Assembly: GCA_947441615.1 (NCBI GenBank)
Contig: CANEUH010000002.1
Location: forward strand, 153,470 to 217,469
DNA: 64,000 nt
Direction of reading: 5' to 3'
Source of the DNA: Bacteriovoracaceae bacterium
GTDB taxonomy: Bacteria; Bdellovibrionota; Bacteriovoracia; Bacteriovoracales; Bacteriovoracaceae
Shown: positions 52,577 through 61,644 of the stretch, one piece after another
How the letters are laid out: each line of letters starts with the position of its first letter
Position numbering within the stretch: the first letter of the stretch is position 1
Notes under the pieces: generated by a model
Database searches by the model: none
The model's input: only the letters and a program-made list of their open reading frames with translations
What the model was told of the DNA's origin: nothing
Position numbers and translations under genes: made by a program

Positions 52577-53056
52577 ATGAAACTATTTATTCTTGGCCTC
52601 TTATTGACGTTAAACGCTTTCGGAACATCTTCCCAAAAAGCCGAATTTCCCACTGGCCCTGAACAAAAACTCACTCCCGGTTCACTTTGCGATCGACCTG
52701 ATGCTTACCGCTATCCTGAAAGAATTCCTTACTGTAACCGCGACGTTGACTCTTCTCTAAAAAATGATGTCTTCAAAGAATACCGTGAAGATGGCTACAG
52801 ACTTAATCCAAAAGATCGACAGAATTACAAAATTGATCACCTCATTCCTCTATGCGCTGGTGGAAGTAACAACGAAGATAATCTTTGGCCTCAACATGTG
52901 AGTATCTACAATCAAACTGATCCATTGGAAGGTCTAGGTTGTGAAAAATTAAAAGATGGGCTTATTAAACAAGCAGAATTAATTAAACTTATTCTTTCTG
53001 CAAAAAAAGACCTAAGTCTAGTTCCAGAAACGTTGAGAAAACTTAACAGTCTCTAA
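52577..53056 (+). CDS. Secreted HNH endonuclease
   Basis: This 159-residue protein begins with a Sec signal (KLFILGLLLTLNAFG, cut near 16-18) and has an HNH nuclease core: D-H-L-I-P-L-C-A-G-G (D87, H88), then N-N-E-D-N-L-W-P-Q (N98, N102). The export signal means DNA or RNA is cut outside the cytoplasm, for example from prey or from the medium. The start at 52577 fits the signal; the longer reading from 52526 lies in the promoter. It ends with the CTAA overlap with EgtB. Confidence 0.88.
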   Translation: MKLFILGLLLTLNAFGTSSQKAEFPTGPEQKLTPGSLCDRPDAYRYPERIPYCNRDVDSSLKNDVFKEYREDGYRLNPKDRQNYKIDHLIPLCAGGSNNEDNLWPQHVSIYNQTDPLEGLGCEKLKDGLIKQAELIKLILSAKKDLSLVPETLRKLNSL

Positions 53057-54336
53057 TCCAAATCCTTTGCGAGCCTTATTCCAGAGAATGCCCACCTCGA
53101 TTGAGGTAGGTGGAAATTTCTGTATGTTACTCTATAGTGTGACCTTGGAGTCACACAACTTCCTCCCCTTAAAACAAATTGGTTCACCATATAGCGGTCA
53201 CTCTGATCAATTAAGGCTGGCTGAGTTTTTTCAAACCTAGGATATGGTAGATAAGAACTTTGAGTCCACTCCCATACGGCCCCATGAATTTGTGAGAATA
53301 ATTTATAATCAGTGCCTGGAGACTCGGGGGTATATTCACTCGTTTCAAGAAAATTGCATTCACTTTTTTCAAGCTTTGCAGCTGCTTCCCACTCAAACTC
53401 ACTTGGGAGCCTTGCCCCTTTCCACTTTGCAAAGGCCATGGCTTCATAAAAGTTGACATGAATAACTGGTGCACTTGGATCAAGTGGCATCATACCACTC
53501 AGAGTAAATGACCACCATTCTTGACCATCTTTTTCCCAATAGAGTGGTGCTGCCCAACCCTCTTTTTCCTTTAGTGCCCATCCATCATCATGCCATAGAA
53601 CAGGATTTTCATAACCACCTTCGTCAATAAAGTGGAGATATTCTTCATTCGTTACTAAATGTGAAGAGAGCATACAGGACTCTATCCATCTTTTATGAAG
53701 ATCTTTTTCATTATCATAAGAAAATTCTGGATAATTTTTTGGGACCCCCACATCAACAAGACCAGAAGGAATATTATTCCAAGTGAGATTTGCCCCGGAA
53801 TAGCCACCATGGGAATGATGAGAGTTATACTTAGGTCTTAGTGGGTTGATATAAAAATTTCTTTTTATATCCATGAGTAATAATTCTTGATGTTGCTGTT
53901 CGTGCTGAATCGCTTGCTCGAGTGGAACGTATAGTTTTGAAAATTCGCTCTCACTGACATCAATCATTCTATCGAGAATCTTTTCTGTGATAACTTTTCG
54001 ATAAGTCATAATTTCTTGGGTCGTTGGCCGGGATAAATTCTTTTTTATTAAACTTCTCTGACTGGATTCAACGTATTTATAGTATGAGCTAAAGAGAAAG
54101 TTAAAATCATTTCTAAAAGGCCCATAGTTTTTGATCATTTTTTTTAAGACAAAGTTTTCAAAAAACCATGTCGTGTGAGCAAGATGCCACTTGGGAGGAT
54201 TTGTATAATCTGTTGAAGATAAGACAAAATCCTCATACACAAGTGGCTTAATAATTAATTCAGTCGTACTTCTGACTGATTGAAAGCGAGACAGGATGGC
54301 CTCTTTTTCTAGAGAATATGGTTTTAATAATCCCAC
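53053..54336 (-). CDS. egtB: Ergothioneine biosynthesis protein EgtB
   Basis: EgtB is a non-heme iron enzyme that joins a sulfur donor to hercynine (trimethylhistidine) in ergothioneine synthesis. The DinB-like N-terminal domain holds the iron ligands H54, H145 and H149 (HEQQH), and the formylglycine-enzyme-type C-terminal domain has F-V-L-R-G-G-S-C-V-T-P-R and N-F-H-L-P-Q-S-R-W-A-F-S-G-I-R. 427 residues, of normal length. The usual neighbour EgtD (histidine methyltransferase) is absent from this window. A sulfur source and donor type are not resolved. Confidence 0.92.
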   Translation of the reverse strand: MGLLKPYSLEKEAILSRFQSVRSTTELIIKPLVYEDFVLSSTDYTNPPKWHLAHTTWFFENFVLKKMIKNYGPFRNDFNFLFSSYYKYVESSQRSLIKKNLSRPTTQEIMTYRKVITEKILDRMIDVSESEFSKLYVPLEQAIQHEQQHQELLLMDIKRNFYINPLRPKYNSHHSHGGYSGANLTWNNIPSGLVDVGVPKNYPEFSYDNEKDLHKRWIESCMLSSHLVTNEEYLHFIDEGGYENPVLWHDDGWALKEKEGWAAPLYWEKDGQEWWSFTLSGMMPLDPSAPVIHVNFYEAMAFAKWKGARLPSEFEWEAAAKLEKSECNFLETSEYTPESPGTDYKLFSQIHGAVWEWTQSSYLPYPRFEKTQPALIDQSDRYMVNQFVLRGGSCVTPRSHYRVTYRNFHLPQSRWAFSGIRLAKDLD

Positions 54337-54369
54337 CCTGACTCCTCTTAAAAATTATTTCTGATAGCT

Positions 54370-54819
54370 TTAATGACTCTTCTTCGTAAAAACAGCTCCG
54401 ATCAAAAAAGTCACTCCGATAAGCATATGAATGAGGTGATCAGAAGTCCCAATTTCAAAGGCATTTGGAACGATTCTCAATAGATACTGGTCCATTTGAG
54501 CGTAACCAACGTTGGGATAACCTGGGGACCCCATGACAAATCCCAAAACTCCAATAACAGAAAAAAGTAAACCTAAGCTCACACATACGGCGTAAGAGCG
54601 CTTTGTATTATCAGAGTACCCTGTCCAAATCGCAAGTGCTCCTGATGCAAGATGAATTGAATTATGAATAAAACTCAAATGCATTCCCAAGAGTCCCGGA
54701 GTCACAATCCCGGTTAATCCCACAAAAACAAAAAATATTCCGAGAGCAATACAAACTTTCTGCGATAGGACACGTTCAGCAGCTATTCTTCCAGTGTTTC
54801 TATTCATTGTCGTAGGCAT
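54370..54819 (-). CDS. DUF4383 membrane protein
   Basis: This 149-residue protein has four hydrophobic helices (about 24-45, 50-70, 77-95 and 128-145) and the H-L-x-S-G-A-L-A-I-W motif of DUF4383. Family function is unknown. It lies 33 nt upstream of egtB on the same strand, so they may share a transcript, though no functional link is known. Confidence 0.8.
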   Translation of the reverse strand: MPTTMNRNTGRIAAERVLSQKVCIALGIFFVFVGLTGIVTPGLLGMHLSFIHNSIHLASGALAIWTGYSDNTKRSYAVCVSLGLLFSVIGVLGFVMGSPGYPNVGYAQMDQYLLRIVPNAFEIGTSDHLIHMLIGVTFLIGAVFTKKSH

Positions 54820-54968
54820 GGATGACTCCTTTGCTTTTAATCTTCTGTAAAGGGTGAAGCAAAATTGCGGCCATATTGCGAGACATAAAACCTAGTAACT
54901 CAGATTAGATTCAGGACATCTTTATTAAGAATCATTTTGAGTTAATGATCTTTGGAACGGAGGTCCTT

Positions 54969-55436
54969 ATGTCACTAAAAAATTTAGCGATAGCTCTACC
55001 ACTAGAGAGTGAACTCTTGGCGCCTTTTTATCACTGGGGGAGTTCTTTTGATTTCAATCACTATGATTCCATCAGTTTTATCCACATCGTAAAGAAAACT
55101 TTAACTGCTCTAGAATTCAGTATTATTGAAAATCCAAGTGAAGCGATGTTTCTAGAAATGAAACCGACCTTGGAAAATTTTTTAAAGGATGAAAAAAATA
55201 AAATTGTTCCTAGAAATTATGATGGTGAAATTCAATATATCGTTTCTAAGCATCTTCATCCAGATGAGGAGATGATCCAATATTTAACCAAACTAAAAAG
55301 TGAACTTGTTGTTGTTTCAACAAGGGGTAAACACGGAATTAAGGGCCTCTTCACAAGCTCTTTTACCGACCGAATGGTGAAGCTTGCCCCTTGTCACATA
55401 TTGGTCCTAAGACCTTTAGGAGCGCTCACGCCATAA
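54969..55436 (+). CDS. Universal stress protein, UspA family
   Basis: This 155-residue UspA-like protein has the typical C-terminal V-S-T-R-G-K-H-G-I-K-G-L-F-T-S-S, a nucleotide-binding loop, and C-H-I-L-V-L-R at the end. The start at 54969 follows a strong GGAGG; an in-frame start at 54945 would add eight residues. A stress-linked role is likely, with ATP binding uncertain. Confidence 0.85.
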   Translation: MSLKNLAIALPLESELLAPFYHWGSSFDFNHYDSISFIHIVKKTLTALEFSIIENPSEAMFLEMKPTLENFLKDEKNKIVPRNYDGEIQYIVSKHLHPDEEMIQYLTKLKSELVVVSTRGKHGIKGLFTSSFTDRMVKLAPCHILVLRPLGALTP

Positions 55437-55539
55437 GCTCAATCAAATCAGATCCTTAAGTGCCCTCTCCTCTTTCATCCTATTGGAAAATCTAATGTTT
55501 AGATTTAAATTTCCGATAGGAATGATAGGAGACCACTTT

Positions 55540-57795
55540 ATGCGTCCATTTTTTGTATTATTTAGTTTAGCTATTCTCTCCTCATCTTGCGTGAAGGATG
55601 AAGGGATCGTTTCTGAGGCCAACAATGCTAATGGAACAACGACAGGTGGAACTTCTACCGGCGGCACATCGACTGGATCATCCTCTCAAACGGATCCGCT
55701 TCTTTCTGAATCATGGCACTACCATAGCGACGGCACAGGCAAAGGATTTAGTTCAGAAACAGCCGCCAATGATACCGATATCAATGTGAAGCTCGTTCAT
55801 GATGTTTTAGGTTTCAAAGGAGAAGGTATACGAATTGCAGTTTCAGATACTGGTGTTGAAATTAATCATCCTGATCTCGCAGCGAATGCGCTCGATAAAG
55901 AGTATCATCGAAACTATGTGTATAATGATCCTAGCTACTGGAATGAGTCAGATCCCACTCCGGGAGCTGGAGCAGATGAGCCTCATGGAACTTCTGTTGC
56001 AGGTCTGATATCTGCCGTTGGATGGAACGGAATTGGAAGCCGAGGTATCGCCCCTCTTTCAAAATTTGCTGCGTTTAAATATATTTTCACTCCACTCATC
56101 TATAATGCTTCAACCCTTCTCGCTAAGGAAATTGATCAGCTCAATGGTGATTTTGATATCTTCAATCAAAGCTTTGGGAAAGCTGGCTATTTCTTTGTAT
56201 CAACCGATCCACAAGTTGATCTCACGCTTAGAGCAAACACTGTTGGTCTACCAGGAACAACACCTCTTCGAGACGGAAAGGGTGCCATTTATATTCAGGC
56301 CGCAGGAAATAGTTTTTCCGAACCATACTGTTATCCCGGCCCATGTGCAGGGCCACTTGATGCACTTTCAGAAAGAACAGCTTCAGGTAACACAAATGCC
56401 CACGAGGAATTATCTAGCCCTTTTAAAATTGTTGTCGGGGCTCTCAGTGGAAAAAGTGATACGACACACGGAATGAAGGCCAGTTATTCAACCATCGGAA
56501 GTAGCATTTGGGTGTCCGCTCCCGGTGGTGAAGACGGAATAACGAAGCCCGCGATGATTACAACCGACATGGCCAACTGTCAGATTGGATATAGTTTTCG
56601 AACTTTTCTGTATCCAAATTTATTTAATTTTGGGTTCCATTCATCAAATTCAAGGTGTGATTATACCAATTTATTTAATGGAACTTCAGCGGCAACACCA
56701 ATTGTGTCAGGTGTTGTAGCCCTTATGTTAGATGCAAATCCAAATCTCACTTGGAGAGATGTAAAACATATTCTTGCGACGACGTCTGATAAAGTCGATT
56801 TACCTAGTCCTATACCTACTTTAAACAGTTATTACACTGCCGATCCTTCAAATAAGATCACAAGTGAAGATAATCTTATTGATCCTTCGGTTCATGTCTA
56901 CGATTACAAATGGGTACAAAATGCTAAAAACGTTCGTTTCTCTAATCGATATGGTTTTGGAAAAGTAAATGCCTACGCTGCTGTTGAAGCGGCAATGGCA
57001 TATACTTCAAATTCTCTAGGCACTTTTGTGGAAACGAAAACTCCATCAACACCATCTTCTGAAGGAACTTGGTATTATGATTCAGGTAATGTTAACCAAG
57101 TGATTACGACTGCCACTTCTGGAGTGAGTTCAAAAATTTGGGTCGGCCACAATTTTGAAGTAGAGCATGTACAAATTGAATTAACAACGACTCACACTTT
57201 CTCAGGAGATTTAGCCATTCTCCTTACTTCTCCCTCTGGAACAGAAAGTCGATTACTTACAATCAATAATCAAATATTTGGTGGTGCACTCACAGATTTT
57301 AGAATGAGTTCAAATGCCTTTTATTCAGAAGAATCTGAAGGTTTTTGGACATTAAAAATTATTGATGGAGGTATTTCATCTAAAAATATATCTTATAATT
57401 CTTCGACTTCAACTTACACTGCGACAACTGGTTCCGGAAATCTTACGAGATGGAAAATTAATATCAGTGGCCACAGAAAAGCTTCAGAGATTAATAATCC
57501 TCTGCCTCCAACAGGGATCATCATTAGTGATGTCTCTGGATCCACAACTACATCATTTTCATTTTCTCCATCACAGGGAGCATTAGCGACAACACAATAT
57601 GAAGTGGGTATATTCACTTCTCTGGGATTAGAAGTTCATCCTTACCAAAACATTGGTAGTTCGACGAATTTTACGGCACCAGCTGGGCTTTTAGTCGGAG
57701 ATACTGTTTATCAATTTAGAGTCAGAGCGAAAGAACCTAGCTCACCACCAAAGTATTCAAGCGTTCAGGCTAAAGAATGGACAGAGCAACCGTGA
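55540..57795 (+). CDS. Subtilisin-like serine protease lipoprotein with P domain
   Basis: This 751-residue S8 protease is exported by a lipoprotein signal (L-S-S-S-C, C17). After a Gly/Thr-rich linker (about 27-47), the catalytic domain holds D103 (AVSDTGVE), H149 (PHGTSVAG) and S383 (GTSAATP). A P/proprotein-convertase domain follows (VEHVQIELTTTHTFSGDLAI), then a fibronectin-like domain. It lies on the outside or in the periplasm and may digest proteins of prey or surroundings. The start at 55540 follows AGGAGA and fits the lipoprotein signal. The following gene overlaps by 19 nt. Confidence 0.94.
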   Translation: MRPFFVLFSLAILSSSCVKDEGIVSEANNANGTTTGGTSTGGTSTGSSSQTDPLLSESWHYHSDGTGKGFSSETAANDTDINVKLVHDVLGFKGEGIRIAVSDTGVEINHPDLAANALDKEYHRNYVYNDPSYWNESDPTPGAGADEPHGTSVAGLISAVGWNGIGSRGIAPLSKFAAFKYIFTPLIYNASTLLAKEIDQLNGDFDIFNQSFGKAGYFFVSTDPQVDLTLRANTVGLPGTTPLRDGKGAIYIQAAGNSFSEPYCYPGPCAGPLDALSERTASGNTNAHEELSSPFKIVVGALSGKSDTTHGMKASYSTIGSSIWVSAPGGEDGITKPAMITTDMANCQIGYSFRTFLYPNLFNFGFHSSNSRCDYTNLFNGTSAATPIVSGVVALMLDANPNLTWRDVKHILATTSDKVDLPSPIPTLNSYYTADPSNKITSEDNLIDPSVHVYDYKWVQNAKNVRFSNRYGFGKVNAYAAVEAAMAYTSNSLGTFVETKTPSTPSSEGTWYYDSGNVNQVITTATSGVSSKIWVGHNFEVEHVQIELTTTHTFSGDLAILLTSPSGTESRLLTINNQIFGGALTDFRMSSNAFYSEESEGFWTLKIIDGGISSKNISYNSSTSTYTATTGSGNLTRWKINISGHRKASEINNPLPPTGIIISDVSGSTTTSFSFSPSQGALATTQYEVGIFTSLGLEVHPYQNIGSSTNFTAPAGLLVGDTVYQFRVRAKEPSSPPKYSSVQAKEWTEQP

Positions 57796-58451
57796 AAAAA
57801 TGGCTTAAAAAAATCCCCCTCTTTTTGATTCCATTGTTTGGAATTTTCTGGTTTACAAAAACTGAGCCCCCTACTTCTTCATCTGTTGCTGAGATCTCTT
57901 TAGGAAGAGAGATTGCTTCCGTTAGTAAAACCGTAACTGATAAAAAGTTTATTCGCCCGGATACAATCATTGTATCAGAACCAGAGAAAGAGAACTTAGC
58001 TTATTTAGACCGAACTCCTCAAAGTCTTCAATCTGACTTCCAAGAAGATCCAAGTATTGTTGTCTCAAAGGGTAATGAATTCATTACCAATGTGGGAGCA
58101 ATCACAAAAGAAGATTACTCTCCGAAGATGGGACCAATTATTCATGAGCATATGGGGCTCGTTTTTTTTAAAACAGAATCAAACCATAACTACATTCCGG
58201 TGGCCCTCAACCGAATGACAAATGCTTTGTACCCTATTTCTTCCATAATTCATCTTAAAGGGGTGAATGAGGCCCTTAGAAATAACATTCTAGGCCAAGG
58301 ATATTCCGAACATTACTATCAACCAAGAATTCGATTTTTATCCATAAAATCTGAACCAAGTAACATTATGAAGGACTATTCTGATCTTCGACAAAAAGGA
58401 TATGATGTTCAACTTGAGGTTCTTACCCCGCATCACAAAACTTTTAATTAA
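57777..58451 (+). CDS. Membrane-anchored hypothetical protein, coupled to the protease
   Basis: This 224-residue protein has one N-terminal hydrophobic helix (about 12-28, FLIPLFGIFWF) and a hydrophilic remainder, so it is probably anchored in the inner membrane with its bulk in the periplasm. An ATG (57777) and a GTG (57792) are both possible. It overlaps the protease gene by 19 nt and ends about 70 nt before icd. It could act as partner or inhibitor of the protease, but that is only inferred from position. Family unknown. Confidence 0.7.
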   Translation: MDRATVKKWLKKIPLFLIPLFGIFWFTKTEPPTSSSVAEISLGREIASVSKTVTDKKFIRPDTIIVSEPEKENLAYLDRTPQSLQSDFQEDPSIVVSKGNEFITNVGAITKEDYSPKMGPIIHEHMGLVFFKTESNHNYIPVALNRMTNALYPISSIIHLKGVNEALRNNILGQGYSEHYYQPRIRFLSIKSEPSNIMKDYSDLRQKGYDVQLEVLTPHHKTFN

Positions 58452-58535
58452 CTCACGCACTGCATTCTCTCGACAATTTTACGATTTCAAATAAAATAAA
58501 AAGACCTTCCATTAACTAGTTCTGTGGAGAATTCT

Positions 58536-59762
58536 ATGTCAAAAATTAAAGTCCAAAACCCTGTCGTTGAACTTGATGGCGACGAAATGACTCGAATCAT
58601 TTGGTCTTTCATTAAAGAAAAACTTATCGTTCCTTATCTTGATCTTGAAATTAAATACTTTGATCTTGGAATGGAAAATCGTGACAAGACTGATGATAAA
58701 GTCACTGTCGAAGCCGCCGAGGCGATCAAGAAGTATAATGTAGGTATTAAATGCGCCACCATCACCCCTGATGAAAAGCGTGTGGAAGAATTCAAACTAA
58801 AACAAATGTGGAAATCACCAAACGGAACGATCCGTAATATCTTGGATGGTACTGTTTTCAGAGAACCGATCATCATTAAAAATATTCCTCGTCTAGTTCC
58901 TGGGTGGACTCAGCCGATTGTTATCGGTCGTCACGCTTTTGGAGATCAGTACCGCGCAACTGATACAGTGATTCCTGGTAAAGGAACTCTTAAAATGACC
59001 TTTACTGGTGAAGATGGAAAAACTCAGGAGTGGGAAGTTTTTAATTTTAAAGGTCCAGGTGTTGCCCTTTCTATGTACAACACAGAAGAGTCTATTCGTG
59101 GTTTTGCTGAATCTTGCTTTAATATGGCGTTAGTTAAAGGCTGGCCACTCTATCTATCAACAAAAAATACCATCCTTAAAAAATATGATGGCCGCTTTAA
59201 AGACATCTTTGCTGAAATCTACGAAAAAGATTACAAAAAGAAATTCGAAGCAAAAGGAATTGTCTACGAACACCGCCTCATTGATGACATGGTTGCCTCT
59301 TGTATGAAGTGGTCTGGTGGATATGTTTGGGCCTGCAAAAATTACGACGGTGACGTTCAATCTGATACGGTGGCACAAGGTTTTGGATCTCTGGGTCTCA
59401 TGACTTCAGTTCTTTTGACTCCAGATGGAAAAACACTTGAAGCAGAAGCTGCTCACGGAACAGTGACTAGACACTACCGCCTTCACCAGCAAGGGAAACC
59501 AACTTCTACGAACCCTATTGCTTCCATATTTGCTTGGACGAGGGGTCTTCTTCACCGAGGGAAACTTGACGGGAATAAAGAACTCATCAACTTCTGCGAA
59601 GCACTTGAAGAAGTATGTATTAAAACTGTTGAAGAAGGTAAGATGACAAAAGATCTTGCTGCCTGCATTTATGGTGATAAAGTGGCTTCGGATAAGTATC
59701 TCACAACTGAAGGATTCCTTGAGGCCATTAACGCCAATCTTCAAAAAAGACTTACAAAATAA
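58536..59762 (+). CDS. icd: NADP-dependent isocitrate dehydrogenase, dimeric type
   Basis: This TCA enzyme oxidises isocitrate to 2-oxoglutarate with NADP+. The sequence [10 protein letters not shown] and [17 protein letters not shown] belong to the eukaryote-type dimeric IDH (subfamily II), unlike the E. coli type. 408 residues. The ATG at 58536 is preceded by TGGAGA; a GTG at 58524 is an alternative. A strong terminator follows, so icd is probably single. Confidence 0.96.
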   Translation: MSKIKVQNPVVELDGDEMTRIIWSFIKEKLIVPYLDLEIKYFDLGMENRDKTDDKVTVEAAEAIKKYNVGIKCATITPDEKRVEEFKLKQMWKSPNGTIRNILDGTVFREPIIIKNIPRLVPGWTQPIVIGRHAFGDQYRATDTVIPGKGTLKMTFTGEDGKTQEWEVFNFKGPGVALSMYNTEESIRGFAESCFNMALVKGWPLYLSTKNTILKKYDGRFKDIFAEIYEKDYKKKFEAKGIVYEHRLIDDMVASCMKWSGGYVWACKNYDGDVQSDTVAQGFGSLGLMTSVLLTPDGKTLEAEAAHGTVTRHYRLHQQGKPTSTNPIASIFAWTRGLLHRGKLDGNKELINFCEALEEVCIKTVEEGKMTKDLAACIYGDKVASDKYLTTEGFLEAINANLQKRLTK

Positions 59763-59767
59763 AAATT

Positions 59768-59793
59768 AAGGCCCGGAAACGGGCCTTTTTTTT
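59768..59793 (+). terminator. Terminator of icd
   Basis: AAGGCCCG (59768-59775) and CGGGCCTT (59780-59787) form an 8-bp stem with GAAA tetraloop, followed by a run of Ts. It can also act for the opposite gene. Confidence 0.95.
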
Positions 59794-60121
59794 AACCTAT
59801 TTTTATGATTCTTCTTAATTCTAGATTATCTTGAAATTTCAAATGAAGGAGAACCATTTTCTCTTTCCTGCGACCGGGACTCGTCGTCATCTTTTGAATG
59901 GTAAATCCCTCTTCTTCTTGCATAGCTTGAATCATACTCGTGAGCTGCTTTTCAGAACCATGAAAATGCAAGGAATGAATTTTATTTGTTAAGTACTGAA
60001 AAAAGATCCTCGAGTCATTTTTTTCTAAGGGTATAACTGATGTCCCTACTCTTGGACTTACCACTCTAAGGGTAGGACGCTTAACGAGAGAATAACGGTC
60101 TAAGAGTTTCTGCCATCTCAT
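59792..60121 (-). CDS. Hypothetical small protein
   Basis: This 109-residue protein has no signal or known motif, a basic tail, and mixed alpha/beta composition (L-H-F-H-G-S-E-K-Q and Q-K-M-T-T-S-P-G-R-R). Its stop lies in the icd terminator. Family unknown. It is divergent from ppx, with about 80 nt between starts. Confidence 0.65.
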   Translation of the reverse strand: MRWQKLLDRYSLVKRPTLRVVSPRVGTSVIPLEKNDSRIFFQYLTNKIHSLHFHGSEKQLTSMIQAMQEEEGFTIQKMTTSPGRRKEKMVLLHLKFQDNLELRRIIKIG

Positions 60122-60202
60122 TTGATACTTCCCCTATATTTAATACAAGCTTAATAGGTCAAATAGAGGACTTTTTCCAGACTGTGTGTAATATTAACCC
60201 AT

Positions 60203-61150
60203 ATGCCTAGTTACCTAAATAAATTTAGAGAGTTTGAAACCATCGCGGCGATTGATTTGGGCTCTAATGCCCTTAGGGCCGTTATTGCCAGGAAAGATGG
60301 AGACAAATTAGAAATTGTTAAAAGTTTTAGGGAGCCTCTTCGGCTTGGAGAAGATGTCTTTAATAATGGAATGATTTCAGAACTAAAAATGCAAAAAACA
60401 GAAGAAGCATTTATAAAACTGTTTCACATTTTTACTGAATATAACGTTACGGATATTAAAGCGATGGCGACTTCCGCCATGAGAGATTCTAAAAATGGTC
60501 CAATCCTAGCAAAAAGAATTGCCCACTCTACCGGAATTGAAATTGAAACTATTAGAGGAAACGAAGAAGCACAAGTGATCTTTAATGCTGTTAAAAGCCA
60601 GGTAAATTTAAAACGAAAAAACGCCATTTTGATGGATATCGGCGGAGGCAGCACTGAACTCATTCTCGTTAAGAATGAAGACATTCTAGCTGTAGAAAGC
60701 TTTAACGTTGGAACTGTTCGTCTTCTAAAGTTGGACCATGGCCCCCTTGAGAAAGAAATTTCCAATCAAATGGAGAAGATGATTCAATTTATTAAGTCTC
60801 ACTTTAAACTGAAGGACATCGATCTTTTTATCGGGACTGGCGGAAACCTAAGAAGAATTGGGAAAATCCGTAAAAAGATTTTGGGCAAACCCAGCTCTGA
60901 ACTAGCGATGTTTGATGAGATTCACCATATGGAGGAGGCCATTCTCTCCATGAGTTATGTTGACCGAATAAGAAGACTCGAATTGGATCAAAACAGAGCG
61001 GATGTCATCTTACCTGCAATTATGCTCACTCATCACTTGATGCAAAAGTTAAAAATTGAAAAAATTCATTTACCGAAAGTAGGACTTAAAGAGGGAATCA
61101 TTCTCTCGATGTTAGATAAAACGCCAAAAGTTTTTATCATGAAGGATTAA
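60203..61150 (+). CDS. ppx: Exopolyphosphatase/GppA-type phosphatase
   Basis: Ppx/GppA family enzyme that removes phosphate from polyphosphate or from pppGpp. The ASKHA-type motifs are IAAIDLGSNALRAVIA and ILMDIGGGSTELILV. At 315 residues it is a short form of the family, with only the two-domain core, similar to GppA-like N-terminal parts. The convergent sixA and ppk1 suggest a role in polyphosphate metabolism. The stop shares TTAA with sixA. Confidence 0.93.
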   Translation: MPSYLNKFREFETIAAIDLGSNALRAVIARKDGDKLEIVKSFREPLRLGEDVFNNGMISELKMQKTEEAFIKLFHIFTEYNVTDIKAMATSAMRDSKNGPILAKRIAHSTGIEIETIRGNEEAQVIFNAVKSQVNLKRKNAILMDIGGGSTELILVKNEDILAVESFNVGTVRLLKLDHGPLEKEISNQMEKMIQFIKSHFKLKDIDLFIGTGGNLRRIGKIRKKILGKPSSELAMFDEIHHMEEAILSMSYVDRIRRLELDQNRADVILPAIMLTHHLMQKLKIEKIHLPKVGLKEGIILSMLDKTPKVFIMKD

Positions 61151-61644
61151 TCATCCACCATCGTTTTAATAATCTTGGGTTGAAGTAATAGTTCCATTTT
61201 AAAGCCTTTCCACATTCCGCCCTCAAGAATACAAAGACCACCCTTCTTAATTGTCATGAAATCATGCTCAGGGTGAAGGGCGAGAAGTGCTGCGACCACT
61301 TTCGTGAGATGCGGATCGTGCCCAATAAATGTATAGCAACCATCAGTCGGTAAAAAAGAGATGTATTCAACTAAGTGCCTTGGATCATCCAAAATATCAA
61401 GATCTGCCATCATCTCTAAATCTGCATCTTGATAGTAAGACCAGAAAAGTTCTGCCGTTTGAATCGCTCTGGCGAGTGGAGAAGAGAAGATAACATCAAT
61501 TGATGGCTGAATTTTTTTAAAAGTTTTAAATGTCTTATGAAGACGCTTAATTCCTTCTAGTGTTAACTCTCGTTCAAAATCCTTATCTTGCTCTAAAGAG
61601 AAATGACCTTCGGCCAAACCATGTCGTAAAAATATTAATTTCAA
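61147..61644 (-). CDS. sixA: SixA-like phosphohistidine phosphatase
   Basis: This histidine-phosphatase-family protein of 165 residues carries the catalytic RHG (L-R-H-G-L-A-E, H8) and a second His in F-I-G-H-D-P-H-L. SixA removes phosphate from phosphohistidine proteins. It overlaps ppk1 by 4 nt, so both are in one operon, and might act on PPK's phosphohistidine or on a phosphotransfer protein. That target is a guess. Confidence 0.88.
   Translation of the reverse strand: MKLIFLRHGLAEGHFSLEQDKDFERELTLEGIKRLHKTFKTFKKIQPSIDVIFSSPLARAIQTAELFWSYYQDADLEMMADLDILDDPRHLVEYISFLPTDGCYTFIGHDPHLTKVVAALLALHPEHDFMTIKKGGLCILEGGMWKGFKMELLLQPKIIKTMVDD

Noticed and set aside
56018..56476. A 152-codon frame within the protease gene
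   Set aside because: Out-of-frame shadow of the catalytic domain; no independent signal.
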